A stretch of DNA of 43,464 nt from Azonexus sp. (GTDB lineage: Bacteria; Pseudomonadota; Gammaproteobacteria; Burkholderiales; Rhodocyclaceae). A model generated the notes under the pieces. That model made no database searches, was not told the DNA's origin, and saw only the letters and a program-made list of their open reading frames with translations. Position numbers and translations under genes: made by a program. The stretch is from contig JAISPT010000026.1 of assembly GCA_031274715.1 (NCBI GenBank), positions 1 to 43,464 on the forward strand, given 5' to 3'. Of the stretch, positions 34,701 to 40,111 are shown one piece after another (the stretch's first letter is position 1; every line of letters starts with the position of its first letter).

Positions 34701-35541
34701 CTACACCTACACGCCGGCCACCGACTATGTCGGCACCGACAGCTTCACCTACACCGTCTCGGACGGCATCGACAGCAACACCTACACGGTGACGATCACC
34801 GTCTCGGCCAATGTGCCGGCCCCGACGCCCCCGGCGCAACCCGGCGACACCACCCCGCCGGAGATCGCGCCACCTCCCCCGAGTGTGCTGCCAGCGACCC
34901 CAGCCACGCCGCCTGTATCAGCAGCGGACAGTAGTGCCGCGGTGGCGCCCGTCACCACCACCCCCAGCTTGCATGTGCTCGTCGCAGTGCAGGAAGCCCG
35001 GGACCAAACCGGTGGAGCAGGCTCGTCGGTGGATATGGTCGGCCTTTCTTCCGTCGGAGCAGGGTTGACGACCGATCCGTCTTTGCATGTGTTGCCAGCT
35101 GTTGAGGCTGCTTCGCGCAGCCACCACAACGCCTCGCGGAATGCGCAGCAACAGTTTGAGCGGAACGATGTTCTACACATTGCTGACGACGAAAATGACA
35201 AGACTCGCTCCCCGTCATCGGGAGCCGCCGACTTTTCGCTGGACCTGAGCGAACCCGGCGCAGACGCCGACACGCCGGTCGCCGCGCCGCCGACGGACGC
35301 CGGGGCAGGCGACGCTGGCGAAGACGTAGCGGCATCCACCAGTAATCCTTCGACGCAGGCCCTCGACGCACCGGCTGCCAAAATCACGGAGAACCGGACA
35401 GACATCGCCGCCCAGTTGCAACGCCTCTCGCGCCACCATCGCACCAAGGCACAAGCTGAGGTGCTGGCTCAACAACTCGCGGAACCCTCGGCGCCCACTG
35501 CGTCTACTCAGCCAGTTGTTCCGACTGTTCGCCGTTCATGA
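28783..35541 (+). CDS. Giant VCBS/cadherin-like exoprotein with N-terminal LEPR motif
   Basis: The 2252-residue product looks like a secreted or surface adhesin. It has an N-terminal LEPRMLFDGA segment (LEPR at 18-21), the conserved start of many very large exoproteins (LEPR-XLL-type), instead of a Sec signal. Residues 190-213 read IEEYGHAIDH then DTPGEEGEHF, a signature I remember from other giant exoproteins; it lacks a proper HExxH. From about 430 there are serial VCBS/cadherin-like domains with YGTLTIHADGSF, DGSYTYV and NDAP links, then three 191-residue repeats (1438-2010), a Pro/Ala linker and a charged tail with PSLHVL twice (2061, 2099). No RTX nonapeptides are seen. The genes behind it look like its export machine. 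Confidence 0.93.
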   Translation: MKRSQPNSTISRLRLMRLEPRMLFDGAAMAEAVDALHDGDDASSHEPAETHEPSATESKSVVDASDSTEAPVQYFDFDVSGFAPEFQEAAKLASQTIFDFAKSATDEQWFALFNGGNDTADADWLARLADLRAALLDGSLNISVQAIDFGVMPDAIAAFTANGPDGGMTIFVNTGWTNLLDTPDLTRMLIEEYGHAIDHVLNDGGDTPGEEGEHFAAVLLDWWPEDAAAWQYMRTADHYRTIVLDGVSYEVETATFTFASTYEMVYGMVNGTPSLALKENSSIWFDMTDLGASFIDDTNTNSQYFSGNDISAIGINIGGTDYYGWISRAIKSEGVVRGFYFWTDADFTNLASAQADGNRDGDNDPTDNRGFILVVDPAWFAKQTTIAVEIGGKTVTVANVKSSSDRVDSALNTEVEKNPPPPLPPTIVLQAESAVAVEEGYGEPGSNASGNVLGNAQSASGEDLTVTQIGTGNSVKDVGSGTTIDGKYGTLTIHADGSFEYVVDNANPKVDALNEGDTLNDVFIYTVGDGKGGFASATLTIEIQGSNDAPEANPDYNTAKVSITGNPGYDATGNVLTNDTDVDDTTSKYVDGMTVVGTANVGTVAVTVGVTNITFEGGANGTGQGDVLYILVNGAWHKLYGADDNPITSSIKVTGSLPVAVSNAPAYYYSDNSRTTKIAFDGASGTSMGFIAAAKATTEVAASNSAPSKTIVYTSVSSTGTTTLINLDPGSLKGVITVGMTVTGNGVPANARITEIIYDPATGLPISIKVDKEFTSSTPGTFTFEKPAELGQEIQGAYGTLTLYADGSYIYKPTPNNPNLRAGQSVVESFDYTMRDHVGGLTSSSTLYITVYGSGADDLAGASGTAKESGVQPGSNTPEPGSDATGTVLSAGKPWTEVLSYSRDDGTAQNAGGALQGAYGQLTIQADGTYVYVIDNDNTTVNALQVGSTLTETFVYKVTKPGGETSVARLTITIQGTNDAPIAENDTAAVAKGGVQTANGNVLDNDTDVDAGDILSVSRAGASAGALEDVTGSLTIEGAYGTLTIHADGSYTYVLVNNPGSGVVTNDVFTYEVKDSQGATDTATLTITVTGANEAPVNHFGGEPISDTGPTTVTTSADTPLDFTGDQLLSVDDADGNLSEITLEVDHGTLSFISDELLAETGVTITGSGQSITLSGSQAALNAALALLRYTPDNGFYGTDFLTINSADSEGARDSDGIAIVIPTESFATVKEAGLSTGSAPDSGDEIFTGTLTLGDGHTLEAQTGALLDGSGNEIGTWKVNSDGSFSVTLTSASSATASQFSYVVYDDYGNAINNIVNVTIVDDSPIASPDTDTVVEGGTTTGNVLTNDVAGADGPATVVGVRSAGGDTATEVTSGVGSTITGLYGTLTLNADGSYSYTANSVTSTQTDTFVYTIEDGDGSRSTTTLTITVSSSSVNIPATFAGDTTASVTEDSGDYTRTGTITVTDPDSPETVVAQTDVQGKYGSFSIDADGNWTYVADNAKLKPLSTTAQDTDVFTITSADGTSFDIVITLNGINDAPTAANDSFTTAYNTPKSGTLPDASDVDSGQTVTYAKGSDPAHGTVVVSADGSYTYTPDTDYVGTDSFTYTVSDGIDSNTYTVSITVSANVPATFAGDTTASVTEDSGDYTRTGTITVTDPDSPETVVAQSGVEGKYGSFSIDADGNWTYVADNAKLKPLSTTTQDTDVFTITSADGTTFDIVITLNGINDAPTAADDSFTTAYNTPKSGTLPDASDVDSGQTVTYAKGSDPSHGTVVVNADGSYTYTPATDYTGTDSFTYTVSDGIDSNTYTVSITISANVPATFAGDTTASVTEDSGDYTRTGTITVTDPDSPETIVAQTDVEGKYGTFSIDADGNWTYVADNAKLQPLSTTAQDTDVFTITSADGTTFDIVITLNGVNDAPTAANDSFTTAYNTAKSGSLPDASDVDSGQTVTYAKGSDPSHGTVVVNADGSYTYTPATDYVGTDSFTYTVSDGIDSNTYTVTITVSANVPAPTPPAQPGDTTPPEIAPPPPSVLPATPATPPVSAADSSAAVAPVTTTPSLHVLVAVQEARDQTGGAGSSVDMVGLSSVGAGLTTDPSLHVLPAVEAASRSHHNASRNAQQQFERNDVLHIADDENDKTRSPSSGAADFSLDLSEPGADADTPVAAPPTDAGAGDAGEDVAASTSNPSTQALDAPAAKITENRTDIAAQLQRLSRHHRTKAQAEVLAQQLAEPSAPTASTQPVVPTVRRS
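33094..34812 (+). repeat. Three tandem 573-bp repeats inside the exoprotein gene
   Basis: Units 33094-33666, 33667-34239 and 34240-34812 have exactly the same length and are nearly identical in DNA, including silent positions. Each encodes a 191-residue module starting PATFAGDTTASVTEDSGDYT, made of a VCBS part and a cadherin-like part (SYTYTP, SFTYTVSDGIDSNTYTV). Confidence 0.92.
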
Positions 35542-35614
35542 AGGGAAAGATATATACATAACTTTCCTCTAGTTATTCTCGTGATACGAACCTTGGGGTG
35601 AAGAAGTCAAGCTA

Positions 35615-35620
35615 TATAAT
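35615..35620 (+). promoter_or_regulatory. TATAAT box just before the TolC-like gene
   Basis: A perfect TATAAT with a poor TTGGGG 16 bp upstream (35593-35598). It lies only 7 nt before the ATG at 35628, so transcripts from it would be nearly leaderless; it may be chance in an AT-rich gap of 86 bp. Confidence 0.3.
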
Positions 35621-35627
35621 CCCCTCC

Positions 35628-37511
35628 ATGAAACCCAAGCGTTCTTTTATCGCGCTCGCTGCTGCCACCGTACTCGCTGGTTGTTCCGTCGTCCCGGAAC
35701 TCCTGACTCAGGAAGCCGTGCACGAACGCGTGCTGGATGACCAGTTTCGCATCTACAGTGACCAGGAACAGGTCTTTGCCCCCATTGGCTTCGACGAAGC
35801 CGTGGCCCGTGCCCTCAAATACAATCTGGATTACCGCCTCAAAGTGATGGAGTCGGCGGTCAACCTCAGCCTGGCCGAAGTCAGCCGCTACGACATGCTG
35901 CCCAGTGTGCTCACCTCCGCGGGCTACACCCTGCGTAACAACGATGCGGGCTCTACCAGCTACGATGTGGTGACCGGCCAGAATCTATGGGGGGGTAATC
36001 CCACCAGTTCGCAGCAGCGCCGCCGGCGCATCGCCGGGGCCGAATTCTCCTGGACTGCGCTGGACTTCGGTGTCAGCTATTATCGCGCGCGTCAGCAGGC
36101 CGACCAATTCCTGATCAGCGAAGAGCGGCGCAAGCGGGTGACGCAAACCATCGTCGCCGACGTGCGCTCCGCTTACTGGCGTGCCGTGGGCGCCCAACGC
36201 CTGACACCCCAGACCGAAGCGCTGATGGCCCGCGCGCGTACTGCACTGGAGCGCTCGCGGGAGGCTGAACGTATGGGTCTGCTGCCGCCCCGCGAGGCCC
36301 TCAATTACCAACGCCAACTGCTCGACGCCATCGGTCTGCTGGCCGCGCGCAGGCAAGAGCTGGAGTACGCCAAGCGCGAGTTGGCCGCCCTCATGAACAT
36401 CACCCCAGGCACCGATTTCACGTTGCGCGAGGACGATGAATCCGCCTTGATGGGCGTGCCGTTCAACGTGGCCGAGCTGGAGGAGCTCGCCCTGCATAAC
36501 CGCCCCGAGTTGCGCGAGGAAGACTACCGCCGCCGAATCACTGCTGCGGAGGCGCGCAAACAGATGCTGTCCGTCCTGCCCAACCTGAGCTTCAACATCG
36601 GTGCCCAATACGACAGCAACCGCTATCTGTACAACAACAACTGGATAGACTCGACCCTGCGCGCGAGCTTCAATCTGATGCGTCTGGCCGCGCTGCCGAG
36701 CATCGACAAATCCAGGAAAGCGCAGGAGCAATTGGACGATGCCCGCCGGATGGCTTTGTCGATGGCCATCCTCACTCAGGTGCGCGTCGCTGTCGAGCTT
36801 TACCGCATGTCGCTGCATGAACTGGACGTCGCGCGTGAATCGAGCGCGGTGGATCAGCGTTTGCTGAACTTTTCCAAAGCAGCGCTTGCCACCCGTGCGG
36901 AATCAGATCTGGAGCTGATCCGTGCCGAGGTACGCGCGCTCAATTCCGATCACCAGCGCCACCTGTCCTATGCCCATGCCCAGGCTGCTTTTGGCCGCAT
37001 CTACAACTCGATTGGACTGGAAGTACTGCCCGACGACTTTGAACACCTGAGTGTCGCCGAGTTGGCCAGCCTCGTGTCCAGCCACTTGCAACAGGTCGAA
37101 AGCGACACCTTCCCGACGCTGCTTGTGCCCGAAGCGCAGGCTTTGCCCAGCATTCGGCTCGATATTGCAGTACCGAGCGGTGATGGCATGCCCGAGACCG
37201 GTATGAGCTTGCACACCGCCGTGCGCCGAGTCCTCGAACACAACCAGTTCAAGTTGAATGATGGCCCCGGTGTCGGCACGACCCTGCAACTGGCGCTAGA
37301 GCTGGCTCCTACGACAGGCGGCGGTATCCGCCAGATCCGCGCGGTATGGACACTGCGCCAACCCGACGGCGCCGTGGTGGGTACCCAGGAATACCGCAGC
37401 GTATTGCCCGCCCACGTCAGCGCCCGCGCCCTGACGGCCTTTGCTGAGGCTGCCACGGTCGCTCATCTGGCGACCTTCCAAGGCTGGCTGCATCGGAACC
37501 TGAATCCGTGA
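35628..37511 (+). CDS. TolC-like outer-membrane channel lipoprotein with extra C-terminal domain
   Basis: The 627-residue product has a lipoprotein signal (ALAAATVLAGC near 9-19, lipobox LAGC) and two long helical halves typical of TolC/OMF channels (about 50-480), with heptad-like stretches such as LERSREAERMGLLPPREALN and ARKQMLSVLPNLSFNIGAQYDS. E. coli TolC has 493 residues; here about 120 residues follow the barrel-helix fold as a separate domain (about 505-627), with a beta-rich look. An upstream GTG at 35598 would spoil the signal. It lies 86 nt behind the exoprotein gene and is the only outer-membrane exit in the locus. Confidence 0.9.
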   Translation: MKPKRSFIALAAATVLAGCSVVPELLTQEAVHERVLDDQFRIYSDQEQVFAPIGFDEAVARALKYNLDYRLKVMESAVNLSLAEVSRYDMLPSVLTSAGYTLRNNDAGSTSYDVVTGQNLWGGNPTSSQQRRRRIAGAEFSWTALDFGVSYYRARQQADQFLISEERRKRVTQTIVADVRSAYWRAVGAQRLTPQTEALMARARTALERSREAERMGLLPPREALNYQRQLLDAIGLLAARRQELEYAKRELAALMNITPGTDFTLREDDESALMGVPFNVAELEELALHNRPELREEDYRRRITAAEARKQMLSVLPNLSFNIGAQYDSNRYLYNNNWIDSTLRASFNLMRLAALPSIDKSRKAQEQLDDARRMALSMAILTQVRVAVELYRMSLHELDVARESSAVDQRLLNFSKAALATRAESDLELIRAEVRALNSDHQRHLSYAHAQAAFGRIYNSIGLEVLPDDFEHLSVAELASLVSSHLQQVESDTFPTLLVPEAQALPSIRLDIAVPSGDGMPETGMSLHTAVRRVLEHNQFKLNDGPGVGTTLQLALELAPTTGGGIRQIRAVWTLRQPDGAVVGTQEYRSVLPAHVSARALTAFAEAATVAHLATFQGWLHRNLNP

Positions 37512-37556
37512 GCAAAGCTCAGGGCGCCGGCTGAGATGAAACTGAATTTGCTTTTT
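37511..37556 (+). terminator. Possible terminator after the TolC-like gene
   Basis: Nested inverted repeats AGCAAA/TTTGCT (37511-37516 with 37547-37552) and CTCAG/CTGAG (37518-37522 with 37531-37535), then TTTT. The stem is interrupted, so only moderate confidence. Confidence 0.35.
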
Positions 37557-37646
37557 CCTCCGCACGCGAGGGAAGGAGCTGAAGACTGGCGCGTTTCATG
37601 CGGTGCAGGTAGCGCGTGAGCGCCATCGTTCAATGGTTCACCGTCA

Positions 37647-37652
37647 TATAAT
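37647..37652 (+). promoter_or_regulatory. TATAAT box upstream of the adaptor genes
   Basis: A perfect -10 hexamer 28 nt before the adaptor ATG with a weak -35 region around 37625-37630. With the possible terminator before it, it suggests a second transcription unit for the adaptor, protease and solute-binding genes. Confidence 0.4.
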
Positions 37653-37680
37653 TGGCCATTCATCAGGAAAAGGAAATGGA

Positions 37681-38442
37681 ATGAAACCGCCGTCGATACT
37701 GATCCAGGTCACCCTGTGGGCAGGCGTGGCCCTGTTGAGCCAAGGTGCGTGGGCACAAGGCACGGCCAGTGTCGATGCCACGCCCGTGCGCGTGCTGTTG
37801 GCCCCGGCCCTGGAAACCACGCTGGTCAGCCAGATGCCCGGCCGCATCGTGGAAGTAAACACCGCGCTGGGTCAGGCATTTGCCAAAGGTCGTGTGCTGG
37901 TGCGCTTCGATTGCTCCGAACAGCAGGCCCGCAGCGCCATGAGCGAGGCCGAACGGGCCAGCGCGGAGCAAGAATTGGAAGTGAAGCTACGCTTGCAGGG
38001 TCTGCAACAGGCTACCGAAGTGGAGGTGGGTCTGGCCGCCAACGTGGTGGACCGGGCGCGTGCGCAGGTGCGCATGTACAAGGCTCAACTCGCCCATTGC
38101 AGTGTGACCGCGCCGTTCTCGGGCTATACCGCGAAGGTGCTGGTGCGCCCCTTCCAGGGTGTGGCGGCCAACCAGCCATTGCTGGAGGTGGTCAGCGACG
38201 GCCCGCTGAAGCTTCGCCTGAACGTACCGGGCATCTGGTTGCGCTGGCTCAAGACCGGCACCCCCTTCAGCGTCGCCATCGACGAAACCGGCAAGACTTA
38301 CGAGGCCCGCGTCACCGCCATCAACGCGCGGGTAGATGCCGTGAGCCAGACGGTGGAGTTGGAAGCGAGCCTGGTGGCGCGCGCGCCCGAGCTGTTGCCG
38401 GGCATGAGCGGCAATGCCCGCTTCAACCCACCCGCACCATGA
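37681..38442 (+). CDS. RND-type periplasmic adaptor (HlyD/MFP family)
   Basis: The 253-residue protein has a signal peptide (about 1-25, ending AWA) and the classic adaptor order: beta-barrel start, lipoyl-like half MPGRIVEVNTALGQAFAKGRVLVRFD near 51-76, a short helical hairpin (about 80-135) with no full coiled coil, second lipoyl half CSVTAPFSGYTAKVLVRPFQ near 140-159 and a beta-barrel tail. Such adaptors link inner-membrane pumps to TolC, but no RND or ABC pump is in the window. AGGAAAAGGAA precedes the ATG. The TGA stop overlaps the next ATG (ATGA). Confidence 0.9.
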   Translation: MKPPSILIQVTLWAGVALLSQGAWAQGTASVDATPVRVLLAPALETTLVSQMPGRIVEVNTALGQAFAKGRVLVRFDCSEQQARSAMSEAERASAEQELEVKLRLQGLQQATEVEVGLAANVVDRARAQVRMYKAQLAHCSVTAPFSGYTAKVLVRPFQGVAANQPLLEVVSDGPLKLRLNVPGIWLRWLKTGTPFSVAIDETGKTYEARVTAINARVDAVSQTVELEASLVARAPELLPGMSGNARFNPPAP

Positions 38443-39860
38443 TCCAGACCGATCCGGCCGGGCTGTGGCCCGTTTACGCCAGCCTGCAGCGCCAGGCTTT
38501 GGAGGCGCCGGACATCGCCGCCCTGAGCTTTGTCGTGGCCAACGAGACCTGGCATCTGGTGCCTTACCAGCAGGCCTGCGTATGCCTGGTCGATAGTCTG
38601 GGCCGTTGGCAGGTGCAGACGGTGTCTGGTTTGGTCAGCGTGCACGAGTCCACGCTCTTCACCCAGTGGGTGCAAAAGGTATGCGCCTACCGCCTGGCCG
38701 AATGCCCCCCGCGGGGAGGTTCGCTGGCGCAGCCCTTCATGGCGGAGGACGATCTGCCTACCCCGCTGCTTCCCGAGCGTCGCCGCAGCCGGCTGGCACA
38801 GCCCTTCACGGCGGCCGATCTGCCTGCCGACCTGGCCTCGTCCTGGCAGGAATGGTGGCCTGCCTATGCCCTGTGCCTGCCGCTCGATACCTTGCGCGGC
38901 GTGCGCGTGGGTGCCCTGCTGCTCACTGCCGAGCAGCCCTGGTCCGACGCCCAGCGCCACTGGCTGCAACTGCTGCGGGATACCTATGCCCATGCCTTTG
39001 CCCACCTGCGCGGCCGGCCGCTGCGTTGGCGCACATACTGGCAACGCTGGAAGCAACAGCCCCGGCGCCTGCTATGGCTAGCCGCTGCTCTACTATTGCT
39101 GGCTCTGCCCGTGCGTACCTCGGTACTGGCCCCGGCCGAAATCATTGCCCTGCACGCAGAAGCCGTTACGGTGCCGATCGACGGCGTGGTCAAAACCTTT
39201 CACGTCGAACCCAACCACAAAGTGCACGCTGGTGACCTGCTGGTGTCGCTCGACGATACCACCTTGCGCAATCGCCTCGCCGTGGCGACTGAGGCCCTGG
39301 CCGTGGCCAAGGCCGATGAGCTGGCCGCCCAGCAAAAGGCGTTTGACCAGACCCAGAGCCGCGCTGACCTGGCCACCCTGCAAGGCCGGGTACGGGAACG
39401 CAGCGCCGAACTGGCCCACCTGCAAGAATCGATGCGGCGGCTCGAGGTGCGTGCCCCCCACGACGGGGTGTTCGTTTACAGCGATCCGAACGATTGGCTG
39501 GGCAAACCCGTGATGACCGGTGAACGGCTGGGCCAATTGGCCCAGCCCGATGCCCTGGGTGTGCTGGTGTGGTTGCCGGTACCGGACGCCATTAACCTGG
39601 AGGAAGGCGCGGACATGAGGGTCTACTTGCAGGCGCACCCGCTGAGCGCCCTGTCGGCGACCCTCAAACAAACCAGTTATCAGGCCAGTCTGTCTCCGGA
39701 GGGCGTGGCCAGCTACCACATTCGGGGCCGGCTCACTGGCGGTAAGGCAGAGTACATCGGCCTGCGCGGTGTGGCCAAGATCTACGGTGACCGCTACCCG
39801 CTGATTTACTGGATGTTCCGTCGTCCACTGGGCACCCTGCGGCAATGGGTGGGACTATGA
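38439..39860 (+). CDS. GAF-like domain fused to an HlyD-type membrane adaptor
   Basis: The 473-residue protein has an N-terminal cytoplasmic domain (about 1-190) with the strand/helix pattern of GAF domains (ACVCLVDSLGRWQVQTVSGL and ALCLPLDTLRGVRVGALLL), one membrane span (about 208-228) and a periplasmic HlyD part (about 230-473) with the lipoyl half EAVTVPIDGVVKTFHVEPNH, a helical hairpin and VRAPHDGVFVYSDP. A sensing or regulatory domain on an export adaptor is unusual. Its start overlaps the upstream stop (ATGA). Its stop TGA lies in the duplicated target of a MITE-like insertion. GAF assignment is by pattern only and should be checked by profile search. Confidence 0.85.
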   Translation: MIQTDPAGLWPVYASLQRQALEAPDIAALSFVVANETWHLVPYQQACVCLVDSLGRWQVQTVSGLVSVHESTLFTQWVQKVCAYRLAECPPRGGSLAQPFMAEDDLPTPLLPERRRSRLAQPFTAADLPADLASSWQEWWPAYALCLPLDTLRGVRVGALLLTAEQPWSDAQRHWLQLLRDTYAHAFAHLRGRPLRWRTYWQRWKQQPRRLLWLAAALLLLALPVRTSVLAPAEIIALHAEAVTVPIDGVVKTFHVEPNHKVHAGDLLVSLDDTTLRNRLAVATEALAVAKADELAAQQKAFDQTQSRADLATLQGRVRERSAELAHLQESMRRLEVRAPHDGVFVYSDPNDWLGKPVMTGERLGQLAQPDALGVLVWLPVPDAINLEEGADMRVYLQAHPLSALSATLKQTSYQASLSPEGVASYHIRGRLTGGKAEYIGLRGVAKIYGDRYPLIYWMFRRPLGTLRQWVGL

Positions 39861-40111
39861 TCCTGGAAACGGCAGTTGCCCGCTTGCTATCTTTACAAAA
39901 GCCGTATGGATTTGACGTTGACAGCTTTGACCACGAGTCGAGCGGAAGCCCTGCCATTCATGGCAGGGTCCAGCGAGACAAACACTGTTGGTGCGTAAAG
40001 TGCGCCCCCGATTCGTGGCGAAGAGGCCTCGAGCTTCAGCTTGGAGTGATTCACAACGCTGATCTTTGGGGTGGGAGCGCTACGCACTCGCCAGTACCGT
40101 TTTTAGGATGA
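39857..40111 (+). CDS. 84-codon chimeric ORF across the insertion (doubtful)
   Basis: The ATG lies in the left target copy and the frame stays open across the whole element, ending at a TGA that overlaps the ATG of the protease gene (ATGA at 40108-40111). The start likewise overlaps the upstream stop. The product has no recognisable motif (two pairs of closely placed Cys in CWCVKC). It probably has no function of its own, but it could keep ribosomes moving from the adaptor to the protease gene. Confidence 0.2.
   Translation: MILETAVARLLSLQKPYGFDVDSFDHESSGSPAIHGRVQRDKHCWCVKCAPDSWRRGLELQLGVIHNADLWGGSATHSPVPFLG
39862..40107. mobile_element. MITE-like insertion of 246 bp with 5-bp target duplication
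   Basis: The element starts CCTGGAAACGGCAGTTGC and, on the other strand, ends CCTAAAAACGGTACTGGC: imperfect terminal inverted repeats matching at 13 of 18 positions. Both sides carry ATGAT (39857-39861 and 40108-40112). Removing element and one copy restores ATGATC at the overlap of the two flanking genes. Size, lack of a transposase gene, CC ends and 5-bp duplications resemble IS1380-type (ISEcp1-like) elements, which is an inference. A perfect 9-bp hairpin (39949-39957 with 39960-39968) lies inside. Confidence 0.7.

Noticed and set aside
33094..34812. Repeats as a CRISPR or other short-repeat array
   Set aside because: Units are 573 bp, in frame, without spacers; they encode protein modules.
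33043..34839. 598-codon open frame on the minus strand
   Set aside because: It mirrors the three 573-bp repeats of the exoprotein gene; openness follows from repeated codon pattern. It has no ribosome-binding site or domain.
28783..35541. Classical RTX toxin
   Set aside because: No GGxGxDxxx nonapeptides and no HlyB/HlyD/TolC set with an ABC exporter; the domains are VCBS/cadherin-like.
40066..40107. Upstream TTG start for the M50 protein
   Set aside because: These codons lie inside the inserted element; the ATG at 40108 is the pre-insertion start.
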